Below are positions 8,928 to 18,685 of a DNA stretch of 64,000 nt, one piece after another. Under the pieces are notes generated by a model that ran no database searches, was not told where the DNA came from, and worked only from the letters and a program-made list of their open reading frames with translations. The position numbers and the translations under genes are program-made. The DNA comes from Candidatus Accumulibacter propinquus (GTDB taxonomy: Bacteria; Pseudomonadota; Gammaproteobacteria; Burkholderiales; Rhodocyclaceae): the NCBI GenBank assembly GCA_016714935.1, contig JADKBU010000013.1, positions 62,001-126,000 of the forward strand, read 5' to 3'. Numbering within the stretch: the first letter of the stretch is position 1; each line of letters opens with the position of its first letter.

Positions 8928-11092
8928 ATAGAAGTGGTTGCGCACTGGCCTTCCTGTTGGGAGCCGCGACTGTGGGTTGGGTTGGCGTTGGGTTTGTCGG
9001 TTCGAATACGCTGGCGTTGGTCATGACGGTGATCATTGGCGCGGTCTATTTGTTCGGCGCGTTTGAAATACTCGAGTTTCGTCGCGCAACGTCAACGTTG
9101 GCCGTGGCGCTGGCGGCGATTCCCGAGCAACTGACGAACCTGGCCGATTGGCTCGACCGCCTGCACCCGTCGCTACAAAACGCCGTGCGTTTGCGCATAG
9201 AAGGTGAGCGTATCGGTCTGCCCGGTCCGGCACTGACCCCTTATCTGGTGGGACTGCTGGTGATGCTGGGGATGCTGGGCACGTTTCTGGGCATGGTCGT
9301 CACCCTCAATGGTGCCGCGTTCGCGCTGGAAGACACCACCGACCTGCCGGCAATCCGGTCTGCGCTGGCGGCACCGATCAAGGGATTGGGGCTGGCGTTT
9401 GGTACTTCGGTGGCGGGTGTTGCCGCCTCGGCAATGCTGGGCCTGATATCGGCCCTGAGCCGACGCGAAAGAATGCTGACCGCGCAACTGCTGGACACCA
9501 GAAGCGCGACCGTATTGCGCGACTTTTCGCTCTCCCAGCAGCGCCGGGAAACCTTCAGGGCACTCCAGATGCAAGCCCAGGCCTTGCCGGAACTGGTCGA
9601 CAAATTGCAGGCAATGATGGAGCGGATGGAGCTTCGGGAACAGCGGTTGAATGCGCGATTGCTCGGCAATCAGGAAAGCTTTCACAGCGAGGTCAAAGTC
9701 GTTTATACCAATCTGGCAGGCTCGGTTGAAAAAACGCTGAAAGACAGCCTGATTGAAAGCGCGCATGCCGCTGGCGAGCATATCAAACCGGCGGTTGCCG
9801 CCGCGATGACGGGGATTGCTCGTGAAGCGAAGCTGATGCACGAAAGAATGATCGATTCGACGCAAATGCAACTGGACGGGCTTTCGGCGCGCTTTGGCGA
9901 TATGGCCAACCGCGTTGCGGATACCGGGATGACGGTGCTGGCAAAACACCAAAGCACGAGCGAAGGTCTGGTCAGTGGCCTGGAGCGATCATTGGCCGCG
10001 TTCAACGCAACATTCGAGCAGGGCTCGGGATCCCTTCTGGCCTCTGTTGGCGAGGCGTTGTCCACATCGCTGGCGAATCAGGCATCCGGGGATCGACAGC
10101 GACTGGAGGAGTGGACGCGATCGCTGGAATCGATGACGTTGTCGCTTCAGAGCGAATGGCAACGAACCGGCGCGCAAACCCTTGCGCAGCAGCAGCTAAT
10201 CTGTGCAACGCTGGACAAGACCGCGCGTGACATCACCGAACAGGCGCAGGCCAATGCCAGCAAGACCCTTGACGACACAGCAAGACTCCTGAGCTGCGCC
10301 GAGGATCTGGTTCGATCCCGCATCGCCGCTGAATCGGACTGGACCACACGGCATGGCGAGCGCATGGAGCAAATGGCCAGCCTGTGGCGTACCGAACTGG
10401 GCGCCCTCCGGGATCAGGAGGCGCTGCGTGGCAACGCCGCCGTCGCACACCTGGCCGACCTGCAAGCGGCACTGACCAGTCATTTGACAACGCTGGGTGC
10501 CGCGCTGACTGATCCCATGACGCAGCTCATCGTATCGGCCTCGGAAGTCCCACGTGCCGCCGCCGAAGTGATAGGCCGATTGCGCGAGGAAATGACCAAC
10601 AGCCTCGCAAGGGATAACCAACTGCTCGAAGAACGCAGTCGCATCATGGAATCACTCAATTCGCTGCTCGTTACGATCAATCATGCGTCTGCCGAGCAGC
10701 GGGAGAAGATCGATTCGCTGGTGACGTCTTCCACGGTGCTGCTCGGTAATGCCGGCAGCCAGTTTGCCGAGCAGGTCAGCGCAGAATCGGCCAGGATTTC
10801 CGACATTGCAGCGCAGCTTGCCGGCAGTGCCATCGAGGTATCGAGCCTGAGCGAAGCATTCGGTTTTGCCGTACAGTTATTCAGTGATGCCAACGAGAAA
10901 CTGATCGAGAATCTGCAAGGCATTGAAGCCTCGATGGACAAATCGACCGCAAGAAGTGACGAGCAACTTGCCTATTACGTGGCGCAGGCTCGCGAAGTCA
11001 TTGATCTGAGTATCCTTTCGCAGAAGGACGTCGTCGAGGCGCTGCGTCAACTTCTGGACAAGCAAGCGGCGACTGCTGCTCAGGTGAGCTAA
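8924..11092 (+). CDS. DUF802 protein, MotA/TolQ/ExbB-like with long tail
   Basis: 722 residues. Membrane helices at about 7-27, 30-50, 105-128 and 150-173. The third carries LGMLGTFLGM, the LLGTxxGM signature of MotA/TolQ/ExbB stator subunits; the fourth (GLAFGTSVAGVAAS) matches the small/hydroxyl-residue channel helix. The remaining 540 residues are predicted cytoplasmic and alpha-helical, Ala/Gln/Glu/Thr-rich and low in proline, like a long coiled tail. This layout resembles ZorA of Zorya systems, and the next gene supplies a ZorB/MotB-like partner. The family name DUF802 is from memory; the motor role is inference. Overlaps the preceding gene by 4 bases. Confidence 0.82.
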   Translation: MNRSGCALAFLLGAATVGWVGVGFVGSNTLALVMTVIIGAVYLFGAFEILEFRRATSTLAVALAAIPEQLTNLADWLDRLHPSLQNAVRLRIEGERIGLPGPALTPYLVGLLVMLGMLGTFLGMVVTLNGAAFALEDTTDLPAIRSALAAPIKGLGLAFGTSVAGVAASAMLGLISALSRRERMLTAQLLDTRSATVLRDFSLSQQRRETFRALQMQAQALPELVDKLQAMMERMELREQRLNARLLGNQESFHSEVKVVYTNLAGSVEKTLKDSLIESAHAAGEHIKPAVAAAMTGIAREAKLMHERMIDSTQMQLDGLSARFGDMANRVADTGMTVLAKHQSTSEGLVSGLERSLAAFNATFEQGSGSLLASVGEALSTSLANQASGDRQRLEEWTRSLESMTLSLQSEWQRTGAQTLAQQQLICATLDKTARDITEQAQANASKTLDDTARLLSCAEDLVRSRIAAESDWTTRHGERMEQMASLWRTELGALRDQEALRGNAAVAHLADLQAALTSHLTTLGAALTDPMTQLIVSASEVPRAAAEVIGRLREEMTNSLARDNQLLEERSRIMESLNSLLVTINHASAEQREKIDSLVTSSTVLLGNAGSQFAEQVSAESARISDIAAQLAGSAIEVSSLSEAFGFAVQLFSDANEKLIENLQGIEASMDKSTARSDEQLAYYVAQAREVIDLSILSQKDVVEALRQLLDKQAATAAQVS

Positions 11093-11736
11093 TGGATGAC
11101 AGTGACGCCGGCATTGAGCAGACCGCGTCGGTATGGGCCGTCTTTGGCGATCTGATGTCGGGCTTGTTGGGCGCTTGCGTGCTGATTCTGGTTGGCGTCC
11201 TGGGCATCCAACTGGAGTTGGCGACCCATCTGGAAGCCGAAGTGCAAAAGCGGCAGATGGAAGAGCGGCGCCGCATGGCACTGGAAAAAGCCCTGGCCAT
11301 TCCGCTGGCGACAGGGCGGGTCACCTTGAACAACGGGCGCATCGGTATCAGCGGCAGCGTATTGTTCTCGTTGAACTCAGCGCAACTGCAACCCGATGGT
11401 CGGCTGCTCCTGAAGAGTCTGGTAGCGCCGCTGCGCGTCTATCTTGGCGAGCGTGATGAATTGTTGATGGTCAGCGGGTTTACGGACGATGAACCGATTC
11501 AGTCAGGCAATAATCGCTTCGCCGACAATTGGGAATTATCTGCCCAACGGGCGTTGACGGTTACCCGTGCACTGATCGACGAGGGCATACCGTCATCTCT
11601 GGTTTTTGCCGCGGCTTTCGGTATGGAGCAGCCGGTGGCATCCAATGCCGACGATAGGGGACGATCTCTGAATCGGCGAGTTGAAATGGCACCGGTACCG
11701 AAATCCGCGAATGCAAAATTGCCGGTCCATGATTGA
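11092..11736 (+). CDS. OmpA/MotB-like protein
   Basis: 214 residues. A single N-terminal helix (about 14-40) contains Asp20 in VFGDLMSGLLGA, the position of the proton-carrying Asp of MotB/ExbD/TolR. A charged periplasmic linker follows, then an OmpA peptidoglycan-binding domain (about 85-205) with SGFTDDEP, NWELSAQRAL and GRSLNRRVEM. Start and DUF802 stop share one base (TAATG), so the two are translated in step and probably form one complex. Best reading: the plug/anchor subunit of an ion-driven motor with the DUF802 protein. Confidence 0.85.
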   Translation: MDDSDAGIEQTASVWAVFGDLMSGLLGACVLILVGVLGIQLELATHLEAEVQKRQMEERRRMALEKALAIPLATGRVTLNNGRIGISGSVLFSLNSAQLQPDGRLLLKSLVAPLRVYLGERDELLMVSGFTDDEPIQSGNNRFADNWELSAQRALTVTRALIDEGIPSSLVFAAAFGMEQPVASNADDRGRSLNRRVEMAPVPKSANAKLPVHD

Positions 11737-12472
11737 ATCCCGTCGCAACGGACTCCCACCGTCACCTGTGGATCAGGTCATGGATCATGGTCTGGAGATC
11801 GCTTCGTTGCGCCTGCGGGGTGCGGATCGACTGGATCCCGTGCGCTTCCATTTCATTGAAGCGCTGGCCAGGCGAGTACGCGAGCAGCAGGGAGATGTCA
11901 GACGTATTCTCGAAGGCAAGCTGAAGGCAGCGCTGGCGGCGTATGGGGAACGCCTCGAACGGGCGCAGGACGCTGCCAGGGAGACGATCGCGCGTATGGC
12001 GGAGCAGCATCAGGATGCTGCCGACGATCTGCAGCGTCTTTTTGTCGCGGGTGATTTCAGCGGAGTCAACCGATTCGCCAACCTTCTGGAGAAAAATGAC
12101 CGTCGTGTGTCTTTGGCGGACCTGGTACGCCATATCGCGCAGCATTCGCCGGAAGATGCCGATGGCGGTCTGGCGGAAGATATCGCACCTCGTGCCGAGC
12201 TCAAAACCATAAGGTATTTCAGAAACAACTGGTCGAAACTCAGCGTCCATAGGCATGTCAAGCAAGCCATCGAGCAAGTTCCAGATCATGCCGGTCCGCT
12301 CAATTCACATCTGCTGATGCTACGTTCGCTCGCCTTGATGCGCGATATCTCGCCAGATTATCTCAACCGGTTTGTCTCTTATATCGACACTTTGCTGTGG
12401 CTCGATCAAGCGGATAGAACAAGCAGGCCAACGGCAAAAAAAGCGCTCAGGATGAAACCGTCAAGAAAATGA
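11729..12472 (+). CDS. DUF2894 family protein
   Basis: 247 residues from the ATG at 11729, overlapping the OmpA-like gene by 8 bases. Soluble, helical, charged; recognised as DUF2894 (uncharacterised). N-terminal helices around ALARRVREQQGDVRRILEGK, a conserved middle ELKTIRYFRNNWSKL, and a C-terminal helical end rich in hydrophobics (SLALMRDISPDYLNRFVSYI). Last gene of the DUF3348-DUF802-OmpA-DUF2894 set; 56 bases separate it from the SulP gene. Confidence 0.8.
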   Translation: MIESRRNGLPPSPVDQVMDHGLEIASLRLRGADRLDPVRFHFIEALARRVREQQGDVRRILEGKLKAALAAYGERLERAQDAARETIARMAEQHQDAADDLQRLFVAGDFSGVNRFANLLEKNDRRVSLADLVRHIAQHSPEDADGGLAEDIAPRAELKTIRYFRNNWSKLSVHRHVKQAIEQVPDHAGPLNSHLLMLRSLALMRDISPDYLNRFVSYIDTLLWLDQADRTSRPTAKKALRMKPSRK

Positions 12473-12528
12473 AAGGCGCTCGCGCCCGATCCCGGTGACG
12501 CTTTATATTGACCAAGGAGAGAGCGACG

Positions 12529-14190
12529 ATGCTTCTCTGGCTGAAGCACTATCGACCTGAGTTGCTGGCCGGCGACGTCTCTGCGGGCGTCATCGTTGCG
12601 CTGATGCTGCTTCCCCAGGGCATGGCTTATGCCATGCTCGCCGGCCTGCCGCCGGTGAACGGGCTGTATGCCAGTATCCTCCCAGCCATCGCCTATGCCT
12701 TGTTCGGCAGCAGCATGGTTCAATCCGTGGGGCCGATGGCCATCACCTCGCTGATGACGGGCACGGCGCTGGCAGCCCTGGCGCCACCCGGATCGGCCCT
12801 GAGTGTGGTGCTGGCCGGCCAGATGGCGCTGATTGCCGGCGTGGTGTTGTTTCTGTGCGGTATGCTCAGGCTCGGCTTTCTCGCCGGTTTCCTCAGTCGG
12901 CCGGTGATGAGCGGATTTATCACCGGGGCGTCCCTGTTGATCACCGGTGGTCAAATCGAACCGCTCCTCGGCGGCCCGCTGGCAGCCATCCATCTGCCCA
13001 GTGCGATCGTCGGCCTGAGTTCGCTGCTGGCCTTGTGGCTGGCGCAACGCTATCTGGTACGCGGGCTGGGTGCCCTGGGGCTGCCCAGGAGTGTGGCGGA
13101 CATGGTTTCCAGACTGGCGCCGGTGGTGGTGTTGGTCGTTGCAACGGCTGCGGTGGGTGTGCTGGATCTGACGCGGCTCGGGGTGCAGGTGGTGGGCGAG
13201 ATTCCATCGGGCATGCCCGCAATCCAACTGATGCTGTCGGCCGACCATTGGCGGTCCTTGCTGGTGCCGGCCTTGCTGGTCGCTTTCATGATCTTTCTGT
13301 CAAGTCAGTCAGCGGCGCAATCGCTGGCGCTCAAGCGCGGCGAAAGGATCCTGACCAACCACGAGTTGCTGGGGCTCGGCGCCGCCAATCTGGCCAGTGC
13401 CGTATCGGGCGGCTTTGCGGTGACGGGCAGCATTTCGCGGTCGGCGGTGAATTACTCGGCAGGCGCCAACACACCGTTGGCCAGCGTGATTTCGGCCGGC
13501 CTGATCTTGGTTGTGCTGTGGGTACCGACCACCTGGGTGTCGCTGCTGCCATTGCCGGCGCTGGCGGCGACGATCATTCTCCCGGTGCTCGGCATGATCG
13601 ACCTGACGACGTTACGTGACGCCTGGCGCTACGATCGCAGCGATGCCGGCGCGCTGCTGGCCACCAGCACCGGCGTGGTGCTGCTTGGTGTCGAGGAGGG
13701 CGTGATTCTCGGTGTCGTGCTGTCGCTCGCCACGCTGATCTGGCGTTCCAGCCGGCCGCATATCGCCGTCATCGGCAGGATTCCCGGCAGCGAGCATTTC
13801 CGCAATGTCGAGCGGCATCAGGTGGACACCCTGCCCGAAGTGCTGATGCTGCGTATTGACGCCGACCTGTATTTCGGCAACGTCGGTGTCGTTTTCGACC
13901 ACCTCGAGAGCCTGCTGAAGGCACGAGCGGCCGAGGGTCTGCGCACACGCCATGTGGTCCTGGTCATGTCGGCAGTGAGCCTCATCGACACTACCGGACT
14001 CTATGCCTTGATCGAGATCAACCGCAGCCTGCAGGCACAGCGGATCAAGCTGCATCTGAGCGAGGTCAAGGGGCCGGTGATGGACCGCCTGCAACAAAGC
14101 GACCTGCTCGGTCAACTCGGTGGGCAAGTGTTTCTCAGCACCGCACAAGCGTTTCGCCGCCTCGGCGAAGGCCCCGCGCAGACCCCCTGA
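12529..14190 (+). CDS. SulP-family anion transporter with STAS domain
   Basis: About 553 residues. SLC26/SulP inner-membrane transporter, typically for sulfate, bicarbonate or other anions by H+ or Na+ coupling. The N-terminal signature around VIVALMLLPQGMAYAMLAGLPP is clear, followed by about 12-14 hydrophobic segments and a C-terminal STAS domain (about 440-545, with SAVSLIDTTGLYAL). The ATG at 12529 follows AAGGAG; an earlier TTG has no such support. Substrate cannot be told from sequence. Confidence 0.92.
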   Translation: MLLWLKHYRPELLAGDVSAGVIVALMLLPQGMAYAMLAGLPPVNGLYASILPAIAYALFGSSMVQSVGPMAITSLMTGTALAALAPPGSALSVVLAGQMALIAGVVLFLCGMLRLGFLAGFLSRPVMSGFITGASLLITGGQIEPLLGGPLAAIHLPSAIVGLSSLLALWLAQRYLVRGLGALGLPRSVADMVSRLAPVVVLVVATAAVGVLDLTRLGVQVVGEIPSGMPAIQLMLSADHWRSLLVPALLVAFMIFLSSQSAAQSLALKRGERILTNHELLGLGAANLASAVSGGFAVTGSISRSAVNYSAGANTPLASVISAGLILVVLWVPTTWVSLLPLPALAATIILPVLGMIDLTTLRDAWRYDRSDAGALLATSTGVVLLGVEEGVILGVVLSLATLIWRSSRPHIAVIGRIPGSEHFRNVERHQVDTLPEVLMLRIDADLYFGNVGVVFDHLESLLKARAAEGLRTRHVVLVMSAVSLIDTTGLYALIEINRSLQAQRIKLHLSEVKGPVMDRLQQSDLLGQLGGQVFLSTAQAFRRLGEGPAQTP

Positions 14191-14210
14191 AACGAAGCGG
14201 CCAGGGGGTC
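14181..14210 (+). terminator. Hairpin at the end of the SulP gene
   Basis: A perfect 9-bp stem (GACCCCCTG at 14181-14189 with CAGGGGGTC at 14202-14210, 12-base loop) that contains the SulP stop codon. No T-run follows, so it may slow or protect rather than terminate by itself. Confidence 0.4.
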
Positions 14211-14746
14211 TGGAAAAGTCGTGTCTGCTGGCGCACAGATTTCCGCTCCGGACGGTCCCATCATGGCCGCAGATCAAGCTCCGGCCATGGCCAGATTGCC
14301 ACCGCTGCCTTGCCTGAACGGTGATCCAAATTGGAGATGGCGTTCGCAATAGCCAGGACAGGCGTCCGGACGATCCGCAGCGCTACTGAACCAGCGAAGG
14401 TGCCGATCGAGCCGGATCGATCAGCCAAGACCATTGGGAGGACCCCGCTCGCGTCCAGGTTCTGTACCGGCAGGCAGGTCATGCTCTCCAGACCGCCTCT
14501 GATCTGCTCAACCGAGCGCGATATCGACAACTAAATGTAGAACAAACAACCGCTTGGCTTGGTGTTTGGCGAGCTCTGGGGCTCCTGGTCGTGGATTTCG
14601 CCGCGGCGGTCAAGCGGCGGCGAGGGATCCACGGCCAAAACTGTGTAAGGATATGCACCTGACGGAGGCTCAAGGCCTGTCGACGGCGCCGTAGGATTTT
14701 CTGTCCTTCGCCGACTGCCGGGGCTTCAGGGAGCGGGATCCACGCC
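14191..14746. other. Intergenic stretch without a supported gene
   Basis: 556 bases between SulP and the large hybrid kinase. Beyond the hairpin at its left end I see no RNA gene or known repeat. A minus-strand open frame (14261-14530, TTG start, 89 residues) has no recognisable family and no ribosome site, so I do not call it. The stretch must hold the promoter of the downstream kinase operon, but no clear -35/-10 pair stands out. Confidence 0.5.
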
Positions 14747-17700
14747 ATGACACAATCCACCATTCGCCTGATTCTGAACGAGAGTTGGCAGGTGCTATCG
14801 GTCTGCGATGGCATTGTGGAATTGCTCGGTTTCCGTCCGGAGGATTTCCTGACTGGCGCGGTAACGCTCATTGAGCGCATTCATCCGCATGATCAGGACA
14901 TTGCCGAGATTTGGTTTGGCTGTGCTCGGGAGGAGGCGCGCGGGGCGTTGAATGTCCGCGTCCGGCAGGCGAATGGTCGCATTCGCTGTATCAAGGGCGA
15001 ATACGACAAGTCCCTGACCGACTCTGGAGGGGTCGTTCTTGAGTTGCTGCTGACGGACGCAAAGAGCTTGCCCCGCACGCTCGACGATGCGTCTTCAACG
15101 CTCAATTTCCGAGCCATGATGGAGAACTCGGATGACTACATCTACTTCAAGGATCGCAACCACGTCTTTACCGGGGCGAGCCAGACCCTGGTGGCCCTGT
15201 GTGATCCGGCCGAGCATTGGTCCGACCTGCTGGGTCAGACAGACTATGATGTCTTTCCCGAGGAGTTCGCAGACGAATATTACCGGCTGGAAAAGCAGGT
15301 CTTTGCCGGCGCACCCATAGCCAATGGCATCCAGGAAACCCGGAGCAAGGATGGCCGGCGTGGCTGGATCGACAATCGAAAGTATCCGATCACCAATGAA
15401 AAGGGTGAACTGGTCGGCCTTTACGGAATCGCTCGCGATATTACCGAGCGAGTCCTGGCGGAGAGCGCGCTGCGGGAAAGCGAAGAAAGATATCGATCGC
15501 TGTATGACTCGATGACCGAAGGGGTCGCCCTGCACGAACTGATACGGGATCCCTCCGGAGTTCCCATAGACTACACAATCCTGGACGTTAACCCGGCCTT
15601 CGAGAGACACACCGGTTTGTCCAGGGCGGCGATCCTGGGGAAATCAGCAACGTCGGCCTACCAGACGCCAGTCGCCCCGTTTCTCGAAATCTATTCGGTT
15701 GTCGCCACCACTCGGCAGGCAACGGCCTTTGAGCAGTACTTCGAACCCCTGCAGAAGTATTTCAGAATCACTGTTTTTTCGCCCAGACGACAGGAGTTCG
15801 TGACCGTCTTTCAGGACATCACCGAGAGCAAGCGTCTGGAACAGGGGCTGCGCGAAAGCGAGATGCGCTTTCGTTCGCTCTTCGAAAATACTCCCACGAT
15901 CGCCGTGCAAGGGTATGACAGTTCCCGCCGCGTGATCTTCTGGAACCAGGCGAGCGAGCGGGTCTATGGCTTTTCGAGGGAAGAAGCCATCGGCCGCTGC
16001 CTCGAGGATCTGATCATTCCGGATGGCATGCGAGCGGAGGTGATCCGCGCTGTCGATGCCTGGGTCGTTGGTGGCCCTGCCATCCCTGCCGGCGAACTGC
16101 TGCTCCAGCGCAAGGATGGCTCGCCCGTCGCCGTGTATTCCAGTCACGCCATGCAGCGCGGCAGTGCCGGCCCGGAGATGTTTTGCCTGGATGTCGATCT
16201 GACCGAAATCAAGCGCATCGAAGGCGAACTCCGCGAAAAGGACCTGCAGTTTCGCCTGGCCATCGAAACCTCTCCGGATGGCTTCTGGACTCTGGACAGC
16301 AATGGGTATCTGCTGGATGTCAACGAAGCGTACTGCAGGCTCTCGGGATATGGCCGCGACGAGTTGCTGTCCAGCCCGGTATCGAAGCTGGATGTCAACG
16401 GCGATCACGATGCGGTCGCCAGGCATTTTCAGCGGGCGATTGCCTGTGGGTTCGCGCAGTTCGAGACCGTGCACCGTGCCAGGGATGGGCGTTGGTGGTC
16501 GGCGGAAATCGTGGCGACCTACGATGCGACGGCAGGTGGGAGGTTTTTCGTCTTCATCAAGGATATTACCGAGCGCAAGACGGTCGAGGCCGAACTCCAA
16601 CGCCACCGTGCCCGCCTCGAGGACCTGGTGCAGGAGCGCACGCGGGCACTGGCTCTGGCGATGGAGCAGGTCAAGAATAGCGAGCAACGCTACGAATTCG
16701 CACTGGAAGCCACCAACGACGGTATCTGGGACTGGAACCTCGGTACTCACAGCAGTTATTTCAATGCCGCCTACAGCCGGATGCTCGGGTACTCGCCCGG
16801 CGAACTCGGCGACGACAGCAAGGAGCAGTTCATCGATCTGTTGCACCCGGAGGATCGCGACCACGTTCTTGAGCAGGCGCGACACAAACTCGACCAGGCC
16901 GGCGGCTACGAAATTGAATTCCGTTTGCGATGCAAGGATGGCAGCTACAAGTGGATTCTCAGCCGCGGCAAGGTCGTCGAGCGGGATGGCGATGGGCGAC
17001 CGTTGCGCGCGGTGGGCACGCATACCGACCTCACTGCCCGCAAGTCGATGGAAATGGAGTTGCGCAAGGCGAAAATCGCAGCCGAAGCGGCCAATCTGTC
17101 AAAGAGCACGTTCCTGGCGAGCATGAGCCACGAGATCCGCACGCCAATGAACGTGATCATCGGTTTGACGCATCTCCTGCAGCGCGCTGGCGCTACTCCG
17201 GAACAAGTCAAGCGCCTGAAGAATATCGAAGGCGCCAGCCGACACCTGCTGTCGATCATCAACGACATCCTTGACCTGTCCAAGATCGAAGCGGATCGGC
17301 TGCAACTCGACAGCACCGACTTTCACCTCCCCGCCATCTTCGACAATGTCGTGACGATCATTGGTGAAGCGGCGCGGAACAAGGGCCTGTCAATCGAGAT
17401 CGACAGCGATGCCGTTCCTCCCTGGCTGCGCGGCGATCCGATGCGCTTGCGGCAAGCGCTGCTCAACTATGCCGGCAACGCCGTCAAGTTTACCGAGAAA
17501 GGCGTCATCGTGCTGCGTGCCAAAGTCCTGCAGCAGAGTGGCGACGACTTGCTGTTGCGTTTTGCGGTCGAGGACCAGGGCATCGGCATTGCGCCGGAGA
17601 AGGTCGGCCGGCTGTTCCGGGCTTTTGAACAGGCCGATGCCTCGACCACCCGCCAGTATGGTGGCACCGGTCTGGGGCTGGCGATCACCTTGCGTCTGGC

Positions 17701-18685
17701 GCATCTGATGGGCGGGGAGGTCGGTGTTGAAAGCACACCGGGGGTCGGCAGCACTTTCTGGTTTACCGCGCGTCTGCAGCACGGACACGGTACCCTGCCT
17801 GCGCTGTCGACTTCGACCGAGCAAGATGCCGAGACGCTGTTGCGTCTGCGTCACGGCGGCGCGCGGCTGCTCATGGCCGAAGACAACGCCATCAATCGCG
17901 AGGTGGCGCTGGAATTGCTGCAAGCGGTGGGGTTGGTCGTGGATACCGCCGCCGATGGTCGGGAAGCAGTGGACAAGGCGACCGCCATCGCCTACCAACT
18001 GATCCTGATGGATGTCCAGATGCCCCATATGGATGGCCTGGCGGCGGCCCGCGCAATCCGTTGTCTGCCCGGTCGGGAAGCGACTCCGATCCTGGCGATG
18101 ACCGCCAATGCCTTCAACGACGATCGACGTGCCTGCCAGGCGGCAGGCATGAATGATTTTGTCGCCAAACCTGTTGATCCCTTGACCCTCTACGCGACGC
18201 TGCTCAAATGGCTGCCGGCGGCGTCCGATCTTCCGCCTGTCGAACCGGCAACACTGCCGGCGAAGGATCGACCGTCGGCGCCGATCGTCAAGAGAACGCC
18301 GGCCATCGACCCGGTGGCGTTGCAGTGGCGACTGGCGCGGATTCCCGGTCTGGACATCGAGCGCGGGCTGGTGCTGGTGCACGGGGATACCGCACGCTAT
18401 GCCCGCATGCTGGCGCTGCTGGTGGACGGGCATGCTCGGGATGCCATGCGCCTCACCGAAGGCCTGGCGGCGAATGATCTGGAGACTGTGGAACGATTGG
18501 CGCACACGCTGAAAGGTTCCGCCGGCAATGTCGGAGCGCTGTGGGTAGCCCAGGCAGCGGCTACCCTGCAAACGGCAATCCGTTCGCAAGCCGTGCACGA
18601 GGAGGTCGACACCTGCTGCCATGCCCTGGTCGCTGAACTGGAACGCCTGATCGAAATGATCGAGGCTGCCCTGCGTGGACAATAG
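14747..18685 (+). CDS. Multi-PAS hybrid histidine kinase (HK-REC-HPt)
   Basis: 1312 residues, no membrane segment, so a cytoplasmic sensor. Order: six PAS domains (about 1-115, 122-235, 245-365, 368-485, 492-610, 640-760), HisKA with His795 in MSHEIRTP, HATPase (N box NYAGNAVKF, G1 DQGIGIAPE, G2 YGGTGLGL), receiver with Asp1089 in ILMDVQMP, and an HPt domain with His1253 in LAHTLKGSAG. It thus carries a complete phosphorelay up to the final transfer. The 3' end overlaps the next diguanylate cyclase by 11 bases, suggesting that the pair share a signal pathway. Ligands of the PAS domains are unknown. Confidence 0.93.
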   Translation: MTQSTIRLILNESWQVLSVCDGIVELLGFRPEDFLTGAVTLIERIHPHDQDIAEIWFGCAREEARGALNVRVRQANGRIRCIKGEYDKSLTDSGGVVLELLLTDAKSLPRTLDDASSTLNFRAMMENSDDYIYFKDRNHVFTGASQTLVALCDPAEHWSDLLGQTDYDVFPEEFADEYYRLEKQVFAGAPIANGIQETRSKDGRRGWIDNRKYPITNEKGELVGLYGIARDITERVLAESALRESEERYRSLYDSMTEGVALHELIRDPSGVPIDYTILDVNPAFERHTGLSRAAILGKSATSAYQTPVAPFLEIYSVVATTRQATAFEQYFEPLQKYFRITVFSPRRQEFVTVFQDITESKRLEQGLRESEMRFRSLFENTPTIAVQGYDSSRRVIFWNQASERVYGFSREEAIGRCLEDLIIPDGMRAEVIRAVDAWVVGGPAIPAGELLLQRKDGSPVAVYSSHAMQRGSAGPEMFCLDVDLTEIKRIEGELREKDLQFRLAIETSPDGFWTLDSNGYLLDVNEAYCRLSGYGRDELLSSPVSKLDVNGDHDAVARHFQRAIACGFAQFETVHRARDGRWWSAEIVATYDATAGGRFFVFIKDITERKTVEAELQRHRARLEDLVQERTRALALAMEQVKNSEQRYEFALEATNDGIWDWNLGTHSSYFNAAYSRMLGYSPGELGDDSKEQFIDLLHPEDRDHVLEQARHKLDQAGGYEIEFRLRCKDGSYKWILSRGKVVERDGDGRPLRAVGTHTDLTARKSMEMELRKAKIAAEAANLSKSTFLASMSHEIRTPMNVIIGLTHLLQRAGATPEQVKRLKNIEGASRHLLSIINDILDLSKIEADRLQLDSTDFHLPAIFDNVVTIIGEAARNKGLSIEIDSDAVPPWLRGDPMRLRQALLNYAGNAVKFTEKGVIVLRAKVLQQSGDDLLLRFAVEDQGIGIAPEKVGRLFRAFEQADASTTRQYGGTGLGLAITLRLAHLMGGEVGVESTPGVGSTFWFTARLQHGHGTLPALSTSTEQDAETLLRLRHGGARLLMAEDNAINREVALELLQAVGLVVDTAADGREAVDKATAIAYQLILMDVQMPHMDGLAAARAIRCLPGREATPILAMTANAFNDDRRACQAAGMNDFVAKPVDPLTLYATLLKWLPAASDLPPVEPATLPAKDRPSAPIVKRTPAIDPVALQWRLARIPGLDIERGLVLVHGDTARYARMLALLVDGHARDAMRLTEGLAANDLETVERLAHTLKGSAGNVGALWVAQAAATLQTAIRSQAVHEEVDTCCHALVAELERLIEMIEAALRGQ

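Noticed and set aside
8178..12472. A classical Zorya defence system
   Set aside because: The motor pair is similar in layout, but no ZorC, ZorD helicase or ZorE nuclease gene is near; only the motor comparison is kept.
14261..14530. 89-residue minus-strand open frame between SulP and the large kinase
   Set aside because: TTG start, no ribosome site and no recognisable family.
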